Shown: piece after piece, positions 52,476 through 60,682 of the stretch | Position numbering within the stretch: the first letter of the stretch is position 1 | Layout: the number at the start of each line of letters is the position of its first letter | Assembly (NCBI GenBank): GCA_958296225.1 | Contig: OY282456.1 | Location: forward strand, 1,922,001-1,986,000 | Source of the DNA: an uncultured Dehalococcoidia bacterium | GTDB taxonomy: Bacteria > Chloroflexota > Dehalococcoidia > Lucifugimonadales > UBA3495 | DNA length: 64,000 bases | Reading direction: 5' to 3' | Notes under the pieces: model-generated | Seen by the model: only the letters and a program-made list of their open reading frames with translations | Told to the model about the DNA's origin: nothing | Database searches by the model: none | Translations under genes and position numbers: made by a program

Positions 52476-53414
52476 TTATTCGCTGCGAGGGCCGTGAAAG
52501 CGGGGCAGGATTTCCTCGCCGGCCTGCTCCAGTTGCGCCATGGATTCGGCGCCGGCGCACAGGGGGCGGATGACAAACTTGAACCCGCCGGCATCAACGT
52601 ATTGCTGGATGAAGTCGCCAATCTGCTCGGAGCTGCCAATGGCGGAGAACTCGGTGAAGTGAGCATCGGGGCGCTGCCGGGTTACGAACTGCTCCGACCG
52701 GGCCAAACCGGCCTTCTGGTCATCGCAGATGTAGTAGCCGATGAGGACGCCTACGTGGTCTTCCTCAATTTCGCGGTTGTATTGTTGGGCGGTTTCAAAG
52801 ACGATTTCCCGGCCGGCGCGCACTTCCTCCGGGGTGGCGCTGGATACCAGCCAGCCGTCGCCGACCCGGCCGACGCGCCGGGCCGCCGCCGGGCTGCGTC
52901 CGCCAATCCACACCGGCGGCGACGGCTTAAGGAATGTGCGCGGCGTTACCGATACGTTGTGCGTGGTGAAAAACTCGCCTTCGTGGGTAACTGCCTCTTC
53001 TTCCCACAGCCGGCGCATCAGCCGCACGGCCTCATCGGTGCGGCGGGCGCGGTCGGCTTTGGGCACGCCGCAGGCTTCGTATTCGTCCGGGTCTTCCTGA
53101 CCCAGGCCCACGGCGGGGAAAAACCGCCCCTGGGACAGCCAGTCCAGCGTCGCCACCTGCTTGGCCAGCACTACCGGGTTGCGCAGGGGCAGCGCCAGAA
53201 CGCTGGTGCCGAACTTGAGCCGCTCCGAATAGCCGGCCACCAGCGACAGGGCAACCATGGGCTCCAGGCTGAACCGGTCGCTGCAAATGCGGTCGCTGAG
53301 CCAGATGGAGTCGTATTCGTACTTGTCGCCCAGCTCCACCAGCGTGCGGAGAAAAGTAGGGTCGTCGCCCCCCTGCCCGAATGCGCCGGGGACATAGCCG
53401 ATGGCAACGCTCAT
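52476..53414 (-). CDS. LLM-class F420/flavin-dependent oxidoreductase
   Basis: 312 residues of the luciferase-like TIM-barrel family. Landmarks are YDSIWLSDRICSDRFSLEPM, LRNPVVLAKQVATLDWLSQG, FFPAVGLGQEDPDEYEACG and PVWIGGRSPAAARRVGRVGD, typical of F420-linked members. The start at 53414 follows AAGGAGG, and its ATG overlaps the HepT stop (ATGA). Its place between a HepT module and Uma2 genes is odd for a metabolic enzyme. Confidence 0.9.
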   Translation of the reverse strand: MSVAIGYVPGAFGQGGDDPTFLRTLVELGDKYEYDSIWLSDRICSDRFSLEPMVALSLVAGYSERLKFGTSVLALPLRNPVVLAKQVATLDWLSQGRFFPAVGLGQEDPDEYEACGVPKADRARRTDEAVRLMRRLWEEEAVTHEGEFFTTHNVSVTPRTFLKPSPPVWIGGRSPAAARRVGRVGDGWLVSSATPEEVRAGREIVFETAQQYNREIEEDHVGVLIGYYICDDQKAGLARSEQFVTRQRPDAHFTEFSAIGSSEQIGDFIQQYVDAGGFKFVIRPLCAGAESMAQLEQAGEEILPRFHGPRSE

Positions 53415-53770
53415 AATTGTTGGCCTCCTTGGGGATGGGCGGTGGTTGCAGTAAGTTCGGTGATCAGCTGCGGCAAATCCTCCACAACTACCTGGTACAC
53501 GGCCCACAGGTTCACTTTGTAGTAGTCATGCACCAGGTGATTGCGCGTGCCTCTAACCTGGTGCCAGGGAATTGTCGGGTACTGCCGCAGCGTTGCCGGG
53601 GCAGATTTGCTGGCGGCCTCGCCCACTACCGTTACCAGGTAAAATATGATTAATTGCAGTTTGCGGTCATTGCGGAACTCGTCAAAACTGACGTTGCCCA
53701 GCGCTGCTATGGCCTCCTGTGCGTACTGAACCATATCAACGATTCGTTCCGAGTCAGTGCGTTCGTTCAT
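53411..53770 (-). CDS. HepT-type ribonuclease toxin (DUF86)
   Basis: 119 residues, all-alpha HEPN fold. The HEPN/HepT motif RX4HXY is intact as RNHLVHDY in HQVRGTRNHLVHDYYKV. The N-terminus DSERIVDMVQYAQEAIAAL is family-like. The ATG at 53770 lies inside the end of the MntA-like gene, so the toxin is translated after it. HepT toxins cleave RNA and are usually silenced by a nucleotidyltransferase partner that modifies the motif Tyr. Confidence 0.85.
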   Translation of the reverse strand: MNERTDSERIVDMVQYAQEAIAALGNVSFDEFRNDRKLQLIIFYLVTVVGEAASKSAPATLRQYPTIPWHQVRGTRNHLVHDYYKVNLWAVYQVVVEDLPQLITELTATTAHPQGGQQL

Positions 53771-54338
53771 ACTGAACTTCCACGCTCTCCAGTATCTTGG
53801 CGAGCTTTGCGGGTTCAATCCGCCCCATGGTATCTACATCGGCTAAGCAGCCGAGAATCTCGCCGAGTTCGTGACCCATTGTGAATATACCCCAGCTCAG
53901 TTTGGCGTCCGGCTCGAACTCCGCCAGAAAGCCAACGTCGGCGTAGTTGGTGACCGACGCGCGGTTCGGGTAGGGCAGCTTGGCGAGCCACCGGATTTTC
54001 TTACGGCGGCAGAACTCGGCGATTTTGTCCTTGGGCATCGGAACGTCCCTATAATCCGCCCGGTCATAAGCAATGCCCGACTCGCCCGGCCCATAACCCA
54101 GGTACAGCTCACGGAGGTACGGATGCAGGTCGGTTTTGCAGTCCAGAACGCGGCTGATTTCGTCTTCCATTGCCGCCAGACCGGACAGCGGCGGCATATC
54201 GGCCGGGTCAAACTCAATCAGGAACGCCGCCTCGCTGCCCTCGCGGATGGGTTTGTCCAGCCAGGTTAGCCGCCGGACGCGGTGGCGTTGGCAGAGTGCG
54301 GCGATTTGTTCTTTCTGCGCGGCTGTGGTTTCGTTCAT
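53754..54338 (-). CDS. Doubled, degenerate MntA-like nucleotidyltransferase (antitoxin position)
   Basis: 194 residues made of two similar halves. Each looks like a small nucleotidyltransferase of the MntA type: IAALCQRHRVRRLTWLDKPI then AAFLIEFDPAD, and IAEFCRRKKIRWLAKLPYPN then VGFLAEFEPDA. The catalytic GSxxRG...SDxD motif is gone in both halves (first half SEAA in place of SDxD, second half keeps a single Asp). It should therefore not transfer nucleotides. It may hold HepT by binding only. The ATG at 54338 follows AGGTGA; a GTG lies three codons upstream. Confidence 0.72.
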   Translation of the reverse strand: MNETTAAQKEQIAALCQRHRVRRLTWLDKPIREGSEAAFLIEFDPADMPPLSGLAAMEDEISRVLDCKTDLHPYLRELYLGYGPGESGIAYDRADYRDVPMPKDKIAEFCRRKKIRWLAKLPYPNRASVTNYADVGFLAEFEPDAKLSWGIFTMGHELGEILGCLADVDTMGRIEPAKLAKILESVEVQYERTH

Positions 54339-54403
54339 AGCGTTCACCTGGGCCTGGCGTTCAGTTGGGCCTATTGTAGCAAACGCGGTTGGGCGGCCCG
54401 CGT

Positions 54404-55345
54404 TCAGCCGCTGACCGGTTCCAGGCCGGCCTCCGCCCGCGCGTCGTTGATGTGGTCAAGGACGCGCATCCGCAGGGGCGGCAGTTCGTAGCCCACGTCG
54501 GCCATCATCCGGCTGTTGTCCACCAGGTACACGTGGGGCACCGGGCGGCTGCCGGTGGTGATGCTGGCGTCGGGGATGTAAGAGCGCACAATGTCGGCCA
54601 CATCGGCGATAGTCGCCAGTTCGCCGCCGCTGATGTAAATGTGGTGGTTCAGCTGGTTGGCCAGGGCGACGCGGACGAAAATCTCGGCGGCGTCCTCGGT
54701 GTGAATCATCGGAGAGGCTTCCCGGGGGTCAAAATCCATCGTCACCGGCTGGCCGATGGCCGGCAGCGACATCATCAGCCCGCCAATCATCCCCGTCATC
54801 CCGGTAACGCGCCCGTGGCCGAACACGGTGCAGATGCGGATGCCGCGAATGTCCAGCCCGTGCAGGGCGCGGTAGCGGGCGGCGGCGAAGTCGTTCACCG
54901 CTTTGGTCATCCCGTACACGTTAATCGGCGCCGGCAGGTCGTCCTCAATAAGAGGCCGGTCGCCAAAGGTGTCCTGCACGCCGTACACGGCGATGCTGCT
55001 GGCATACACCACCCGCCGGATATTGCCCCAGCGCGCCGCCTCAAAAACGTTGTTGGCGCCGTCAATGTTGACGGCCATCCCGGTAGCCGGCCGGTCTTCG
55101 GTGTCCGGCGGCAGCAGCGCCGCCATGTGGATGATGCGGTCAACACGGTGCCGGTTGACCGCCTCCAGCAGATGGTCCATACGGGTAATATCGCCGCGGT
55201 AGATGGCAATGCGGTCCAGCAGGGGCTGCAAGTTGGCGCGCGGCGGGGCCAGGTCAAAGCAGACCACTTCCTCGCCGCGCTCCACCAGCTTGCGGATGAT
55301 GCGGTTGCCGATAAACCCGGTGCCGCCGGTAACCATTACGGACAT
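54404..55345 (-). CDS. NAD-dependent epimerase/dehydratase (extended SDR)
   Basis: 313 residues. The cofactor site is VTGGTGFIGNRI, with an acidic residue after strand two (CFDLAPP), DRIIHMAALLPPD, VYASSIAVYG and the catalytic YGMTK. The usual Ser is present. The most similar known group acts on nucleotide sugars, but some members reduce other carbonyls. The start at 55345 follows GGAGG. It stands at the head of a minus-strand group. Confidence 0.9.
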   Translation of the reverse strand: MSVMVTGGTGFIGNRIIRKLVERGEEVVCFDLAPPRANLQPLLDRIAIYRGDITRMDHLLEAVNRHRVDRIIHMAALLPPDTEDRPATGMAVNIDGANNVFEAARWGNIRRVVYASSIAVYGVQDTFGDRPLIEDDLPAPINVYGMTKAVNDFAAARYRALHGLDIRGIRICTVFGHGRVTGMTGMIGGLMMSLPAIGQPVTMDFDPREASPMIHTEDAAEIFVRVALANQLNHHIYISGGELATIADVADIVRSYIPDASITTGSRPVPHVYLVDNSRMMADVGYELPPLRMRVLDHINDARAEAGLEPVSG

Positions 55346-55493
55346 TGCCAAACCTCCGACTGTTGACAGGGTACGGGCTGTTGACCGGGTACGGGCCGCC
55401 GCCGGGCTGTTCCGGGAACTGCGGCGGCGGGCGCGCCGGTAGGCAGCATCATACCCAGCGGCGGCGGGGGACGCAAGAAACCCTCTCCGCCAG

Positions 55494-55716
55494 GCAGCGT
55501 TCCGTTGCCGGAGATCGGGGTTTTGCAAAGTCATTAAAGCCCTCTCCCCTTGCGGGAGAGGGTTGGGAGAGGGGTAGCCCTCCGCCCTGAGCTGGTAGCC
55601 CGGTAGCGCTCCATTTTAGGTGGTCGGGGCTTTGCAAAGTTAGGGATGCCGCTCTTGCCGTTCCTGGATTCCCGCTTTCGCGGGAACAATGTAAAAGCCC
55701 GAATTGCAACGCTACC
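55494..55716. mobile_element. Composite of short repeat elements upstream of the fusion gene
   Basis: It begins with GGCAGCGTTCCGTTGCCGG, the left end of the large elements, followed by the inner palindrome block. From 55602 a second element starts, GGTAGCGCTCCATTTTAGG, and ends GAATTGCAACGCTACC at 55716, the small-MITE type. The promoter and RNA part of the large elements are absent. No target duplication was found. The rest of the 450-base gap between 55346 and 55795 holds no gene. Confidence 0.7.
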
Positions 55717-55753
55717 TTGACTTAATCACGGCCTGCCCGCCGCCGGCATTGCT

Positions 55754-55761
55754 GGTATGAT
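55754..55761 (+). promoter_or_regulatory. Extended minus-10 promoter of the fusion gene
   Basis: TGGTATGAT (TG-N-TATGAT) lies about 35 bases before the ATG at 55796. No good minus-35 was seen at the right distance, in line with an extended minus-10 type. Confidence 0.35.
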
Positions 55762-55795
55762 GGGGCTATCTGCACTGGCCCCCGTTTTACCTGCC

Positions 55796-57988
55796 ATGGC
55801 TACGACACAATCTTACGCGCCCGACGCCCACCGGCTGGCGGCCTCGCTGGCGGCCATCTACGCCGGGCATCCTGACGCTGAGGGCCTGCCGCCCGCCCGC
55901 CGCATCGCCGTTATCGCCGCTGCGCTGCTGGATGCCGGCGACCTGGACGCCAACCTGCCGGTAGTCAACACTGCCGCGCTGTTTCACCTTGCGGGGCCGC
56001 CCGACGACGCCAACCGCCCGGCGACTTCCGCCGCCATCGCCGCCGCCTGGCTGTGGGGAGCCGGCGCGCCGGAGCCCTTCGTGGCCGCGGTTTCCGAGAC
56101 CATCCGGGCCGCCTGGGATGATGCCCCCGACGGCGCCAACGGCCGGCTGCTGTGGCACGCCGCCCTGCTTGACCTGCTGAGCGTAGAACGCCACGCCGGC
56201 TGTCTCCGCGATCGGCCGGCCGTCTATCGTCGCCACTGCCTGCTGCCGGCCCTGGGTCTCCGCGCGCGGTTGACCTTGCCGGCGGCGATTGCGATGCACG
56301 ATGCCCGGGTATCCGGTTTGGCCGCCTGGCTGGACGGCCAGGACACCGCCCTCGTGCCAACCGACTGGCGACGCCTGGCCCAGGTGGACAACATCCGGCA
56401 GGGCGTCAACCGCCTGCTGGCCGGCGCCGACCCGGCGCTGGTGCGCTCCGAAATGCCGGCCGGCGGCCTGCCCTACGCCGAATACCGCGGCCAGCAGCGG
56501 GCCATCATCGCCGCCAGCCACGACCGCATCCTGGAGCTGACCCACGCCCGCATCGAAGCCTCGCGCAACGTGGCCGCCGAGAAATACCTGGAAAGCGACA
56601 CCATCCACAAACCGGCCGTGGAGGAAAACCTGTTCGTCAGCGCGCGCCGCCGGGCCCGGCAATTGGGCCTGTCGGCGGAAACCGCCGAGGACATCGCCCG
56701 CCTGCTCCTGTCCAACGCCCGCGAAGTGCAGGAACGGACTCTCAACGACATCGCCCAGCGCCTGAGCCGGCTGCACGGCCAGATTCTGGACGCCGACTCC
56801 CCCGAAACCCGCACCGAGGAAGCCGACATCGCCATCCCCTCCCTGGTGGTACGCACCGGCGACCAGCCCCTGGCCCGCGAGAACGAACTCATCAAAGAGC
56901 TGCGCGTAACCGGACTCAACGAGGCGTATCCCGAACAGCGTCACCAGTTTGCCCAGTGGTTCAACTCACCCCATCCCTATATGCAAACCGGCCAGATTGT
57001 GGGCAGCCGCGATGCCGACCTGTTCCTGCAAGCCCTCACCGGCGGCGCGCGCTGCAAGGTGATTGCGACGATGGCCCTTGACGGGCCGATGCACCTGGGC
57101 CACGGCGCGCTGGCCAAACTGCTCGGCTACTTCCAGTCGTTGGGCGCCGAAATCGTGCTCGCCTTTCGTGATGAGCTGCCCGAGCGCGGCCCGGCGCGCC
57201 GCCTGATGCGCGATAGTCTGCTGGATATGGCGGCCGACGGCCTGGATTTGAGCCGCACCGACGCCTATCTCCAACCGGCCCGCTCCGGCATCATTGAAAC
57301 GGCTTTTGCCCTGGGCGAGGCCATCCCGCTGAGCCTGCTGAACTCCGCCCTGGGCCTGCGCCTGCGGGACAGCGCCACCGCTACTTTTCTGCCCCTGCTG
57401 CGCCTGGCGGACATTCTGCATCCCCAGCGGGACGAGTGCGGCGGCCCTTGCCGCACGCTGGTTATCGACGGCATCGGGGGCGATGTTTACGTCCGCATGG
57501 CCCGCAACGTGGCCGAGCGATTCGGGTTCGTCAAGCCCTCCGCCCTCTATCTGCGGATGATGCGCAGCCTGGCCACCTACCGCGACCCGCGCACCGGCAG
57601 CGCCGTGGAAGTGATGACCAACGCCGTGCCGCCGGGCCGCATCACTTACGACGACCACCCGGACGACCTGCGCCGCCGCATCGGCCGGGCCTACACCGGC
57701 GGCCGGCGGACGCTGGCCGAGCAGCGGGAACTGGGCGGCAATCCCGACCCGCGAGTCTGCGCCGTGGCCAGTCTGCACGCTTTCTACGCCACCGCTGACG
57801 CAGAGGAATACGCCGCCCTGCAAGCCCAATGCCGCTCCGGGTCCCTGTTGTGCGGAGAGTGCAAAGCATCGGCCGCCGACGCTTTGGTAGAATATCTGGC
57901 GCGGCATCGCCAATCGCGGGCTAAACTCCCCGTCCCGGCAGTGCGCCGCGCTCAAACCCTCGCCGGCTTGCCGGCAGAGGAGGACTGA
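55796..57988 (+). CDS. Fusion of degenerate HD domain, chorismate-mutase-like and TrpRS-like domains
   Basis: 730 residues in three parts. Residues about 10-190 follow the helix pattern of HD phosphohydrolases, but the metal residues are lost (ALFHLAG for ALLHDIG, LLWHAALLD for LLxDADxLD). Residues about 235-320 look like a type II chorismate mutase helix bundle: SHDRILELTHARIEASRNVA, Lys 263, VEEN and a Gln at 312 equal to the catalytic Gln. Residues about 395-720 are an archaeal-type TrpRS fold with PMHLGHG (HIGH), AYTGGRRTLAEQRELGGNPD and LLCGECK; the KMSKS loop is not recognisable. I do not know a described protein of this make-up. It is followed by two tiny membrane genes and trpS. Confidence 0.72.
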   Translation: MATTQSYAPDAHRLAASLAAIYAGHPDAEGLPPARRIAVIAAALLDAGDLDANLPVVNTAALFHLAGPPDDANRPATSAAIAAAWLWGAGAPEPFVAAVSETIRAAWDDAPDGANGRLLWHAALLDLLSVERHAGCLRDRPAVYRRHCLLPALGLRARLTLPAAIAMHDARVSGLAAWLDGQDTALVPTDWRRLAQVDNIRQGVNRLLAGADPALVRSEMPAGGLPYAEYRGQQRAIIAASHDRILELTHARIEASRNVAAEKYLESDTIHKPAVEENLFVSARRRARQLGLSAETAEDIARLLLSNAREVQERTLNDIAQRLSRLHGQILDADSPETRTEEADIAIPSLVVRTGDQPLARENELIKELRVTGLNEAYPEQRHQFAQWFNSPHPYMQTGQIVGSRDADLFLQALTGGARCKVIATMALDGPMHLGHGALAKLLGYFQSLGAEIVLAFRDELPERGPARRLMRDSLLDMAADGLDLSRTDAYLQPARSGIIETAFALGEAIPLSLLNSALGLRLRDSATATFLPLLRLADILHPQRDECGGPCRTLVIDGIGGDVYVRMARNVAERFGFVKPSALYLRMMRSLATYRDPRTGSAVEVMTNAVPPGRITYDDHPDDLRRRIGRAYTGGRRTLAEQRELGGNPDPRVCAVASLHAFYATADAEEYAALQAQCRSGSLLCGECKASAADALVEYLARHRQSRAKLPVPAVRRAQTLAGLPAEED

Positions 57989-57990
57989 CG

Positions 57991-58158
57991 ATGAAAGAGT
58001 TTTTCCTCAACTACTGCATCACGCCGTACCAAACCGCTGCTTATTGTGAACACCAGTACCAGACACTAACGACTTTCGGAGTCATCATTCTGGTGGGTTA
58101 CGTGATTACCGCGTCCGTAATCCTGATTAGCTGGCGCAAAGGCTGGTTGAATCAGTGA
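57991..58158 (+). CDS. Small membrane protein between the fusion gene and trpS, first
   Basis: 55 residues starting two bases after the fusion gene stop, with GGAGGA before the ATG. A polar N-terminus (MKEFFLNYCITPYQTAAYCE) is followed by one helix (FGVIILVGYVITASVILISW) and RKGW as stop-transfer. No family is recognised. The stop overlaps the next start. Confidence 0.65.
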   Translation: MKEFFLNYCITPYQTAAYCEHQYQTLTTFGVIILVGYVITASVILISWRKGWLNQ

Positions 58159-58334
58159 CCGATGCCGCTTTTGCGCTGGCCATAGTGGTCGTTGCTTTCG
58201 CCGGTTCAATTTGCTACGAACTAATGGAACGCAGCCGGCAATTCTGGACTAGGGCCATCTACCGAACCCTGGCCTGGGGCTGGATTGGATTAGCCGGCGC
58301 ACTCCTGGCCGCGCTGCTGCGCCCGGTCGGATGA
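58155..58334 (+). CDS. Small membrane protein between the fusion gene and trpS, second, GTG start
   Basis: 59 residues starting at GTG within GTGA, so translation is coupled to the previous gene. Two hydrophobic helices (ALAIVVVAFAGSICYELM and WGWIGLAGALLAALL) flank a basic loop (ERSRQFWTRAIYR). It has no recognisable family. Gene order and coupling suggest a shared function with the fusion protein. Confidence 0.62.
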   Translation: MTDAAFALAIVVVAFAGSICYELMERSRQFWTRAIYRTLAWGWIGLAGALLAALLRPVG

Positions 58335-58379
58335 TAACGAAAATCAAACTTCCTAACCCCTCGCAGGAGACTTCCCAAA

Positions 58380-59396
58380 ATGTCAGACCAGCAGCGTATC
58401 CTCACCGGAATGCGCCCTACCGGACAACTGCATCTCGGCCACTATCTGGGCGCGCTGGAAAACTGGGTCCAGATGCAGCATGAATACGAGTGCTTTTTCC
58501 TCATCGCCGACTATCAGGCTATGGGCGACCATCTGGACGACATCGACCTGATTCAGCGCTCGGTGCTGGACGTAGCCACCGACTGGCTGGCGGTGGGCCT
58601 CGACCCGGAGCAGTCCTCATTCGTCATCCAGAGCTACGTGCCGGAGCACGCCGAGCTGGCTATGTTTTTCAGTATGCTGACCTCCCTGAACCAGCACCGG
58701 CGTAACCCTACGTTGCGGGCCGAAATCGGGCAGCTGGAGTCGGAAAACCAGGCCATCACCCTGGGCTTTTTCAACTACCCCATCAGCCAGGCGGCCGATA
58801 TTCTCCTGCCCAAAGCCCACCTGGTGCCGGTGGGCGAGGACCAGGTAGCCCACATTGAATACACCCGCGACGTGGCTCGCCGCTTCAACCGGCGGTACGG
58901 CGAGGTCTTTCCCCTGCCCCGCGCCCGCGTGGGCCGGGTGCCCCGCCTGGTGGGCACCGACGGCCAGGCCAAAATGAGCAAAAGCCTCAACAACGCCGTC
59001 TATCTGGCCGACGACCCGGACACGGTGCAAGAGCGCGTGCGCCGCATGGTAACCGACGTCACCGGGCAGAACCCCCGCCTGCGCGCCGCCGACCCCGGCG
59101 TGGTCGAGTACAACCCCGCCTTCCTGTACCACGACGCCTTTAACGACAACCCCGATGAAGTCGCCGAACTCAAGGAACGCTACGCCGCCGGCACGGTCAG
59201 CGATTCGGAAGTCAAAGAACGCCTCACCGATGCCCTCAACCGCTTCCTGGAACCCATCCGGGAGCGGCGCGCCTGGTACGAGCGGCATCCCGACTACGTG
59301 CGCGATGTCCTGCTGGCCGGCACGGAACGGGAGCGGGCCATCGCACAGGAAACTATCGCGGACGTGAGGCAGGCTATGCGGGTGGTCTATACCTGA
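58380..59396 (+). CDS. trpS: Tryptophanyl-tRNA synthetase, bacterial type
   Basis: Class I synthetase charging tRNA-Trp, 338 residues. HIGH-like GQLHLGHYLGAL (residues about 15-26), substrate strand YQAMGDH, KMSKSLNN (about 199-206) and the C-terminal helices are all present. GCAGGAG precedes the ATG. It is the true, complete synthetase, in contrast to the TrpRS-like domain of the gene at 55796. Its stop overlaps the next gene by one base. Confidence 0.96.
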   Translation: MSDQQRILTGMRPTGQLHLGHYLGALENWVQMQHEYECFFLIADYQAMGDHLDDIDLIQRSVLDVATDWLAVGLDPEQSSFVIQSYVPEHAELAMFFSMLTSLNQHRRNPTLRAEIGQLESENQAITLGFFNYPISQAADILLPKAHLVPVGEDQVAHIEYTRDVARRFNRRYGEVFPLPRARVGRVPRLVGTDGQAKMSKSLNNAVYLADDPDTVQERVRRMVTDVTGQNPRLRAADPGVVEYNPAFLYHDAFNDNPDEVAELKERYAAGTVSDSEVKERLTDALNRFLEPIRERRAWYERHPDYVRDVLLAGTERERAIAQETIADVRQAMRVVYT

Positions 59397-60682
59397 TGAC
59401 AGCGATGACACCTGCGAGGACGGCGCCGGATAAGCTCCACATCGGGTTTGTACAGGCCAGCCTGGACGCAGGCGGCGCGGCGCGAGTTACCCTCTCCCTG
59501 GCCGACTCCCTCCTCCGGCGCGGCCACCGCGTGGACCTCCTGCTCGGGCGCTTCATCGTAGCCTACCGGGACAACCTGCCCGGCGGGATGCGGCTGTACT
59601 ACCCCCGCCTGCCCAACGTTGACCGGGAACTGCTCCGGTGCCTCCGCCAGCGCGGCATCCCGGCCCAACCGATGACCATCAATCCGGCCATGGCCGGCAG
59701 GGACTGGCTGGCCCTCCGGCGCAAAGGACTCGGCATCAGCATCCGGCCCAAGCTGGCCGTGTTCGGCCATATCATCGCCCGTTACATCCGCCGGCAGCGT
59801 CCCCAGCTGCTGGTGTCCGCCCTGCAAGGCGCCGATGAGGCCACGGGCTATGCGGCGGAGCTGACGGGACGCTCCGTTCACCGGGTTGTGACCGTGCATA
59901 ACAATATCACCCTGGACTACTCCGAGGCAGAGTTGCGCGCGGCGCGGGCGCTCTTCCCCAGGGCAAGTGCCCTGGTCGGGGTGTCCCGGGGCGTGGCCGC
60001 CGAGGCCCAGCGCGCCCTGGAAATACCGGCCGGGCGGGTGCGCGCTATCTACAACCCCATACCGTCCGGGCAAATCTGGCGGCTGGCGCAGGAGCCGGTT
60101 ACGCACCCCTGGTTTTGCGAGGGGGGCGGAACGCCGGTCATCCTGGCGCTGGGGCGCGAAGCGCCGGCCAAGGATCACTCCACCCTGGTAGCGGCCTTCG
60201 GGCTGGCCCGTCGCCAGCTCCCGGCCCGGCTGGTCATTATGGGCCGCTTTTCCGAGTCCTGCCGGGCCGGGCTGATTGCCCAGGCCCGCGGCTGCGGGGT
60301 GGCCGGCGACCTGGAGTTTGTGGACTTTGACGCAAACCCCTATCGCTATATGCGACGGGCCGGGCTGTTAGCCCTTTCCTCCCGTTGGGAAGGGCTGCCC
60401 ACGGTGCTGCTGGAAGCCCTGGCCTGCGGCGCTCCGGTAGTCAGCACCGATACGCCCTACGGCCCACGGGAAATACTCGCCGACGGGAAATATGGGAAAC
60501 TGACGCCGGTGGGAGACGCCCCGGCCCTGGCCCGGGCCATAGTTGAAACGCTGCAAGGCGACCGGCCTCCGTCAGCCGCGCTGCGTCGCCGCGCCGCCGC
60601 CTTCTCCCCGCGGCGCGCCGCCGATGCTTACGTGGCGCTGTTTGAGCAGGTGGTGAGCCAAAACGATGCTCCGGCGCGCTAA
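59396..60682 (+). CDS. Glycosyltransferase, GT4 family
   Basis: GT-B fold retaining transferase, 428 residues. The N-lobe has IGFVQASLDAGGAARVTLSL, typical of the glycine-rich acceptor loop. The C-lobe has VILALGREAPAKDHSTLVAA, then SRWEGLPTVLLEALACGAPV and VSTDTPYGPREI with the EX7E motif. It overlaps the end of trpS and the start of the O-antigen-ligase-like gene (17 bases), so the three are translated together. Sugar and acceptor are unknown. Confidence 0.92.
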   Translation: MTAMTPARTAPDKLHIGFVQASLDAGGAARVTLSLADSLLRRGHRVDLLLGRFIVAYRDNLPGGMRLYYPRLPNVDRELLRCLRQRGIPAQPMTINPAMAGRDWLALRRKGLGISIRPKLAVFGHIIARYIRRQRPQLLVSALQGADEATGYAAELTGRSVHRVVTVHNNITLDYSEAELRAARALFPRASALVGVSRGVAAEAQRALEIPAGRVRAIYNPIPSGQIWRLAQEPVTHPWFCEGGGTPVILALGREAPAKDHSTLVAAFGLARRQLPARLVIMGRFSESCRAGLIAQARGCGVAGDLEFVDFDANPYRYMRRAGLLALSSRWEGLPTVLLEALACGAPVVSTDTPYGPREILADGKYGKLTPVGDAPALARAIVETLQGDRPPSAALRRRAAAFSPRRAADAYVALFEQVVSQNDAPAR

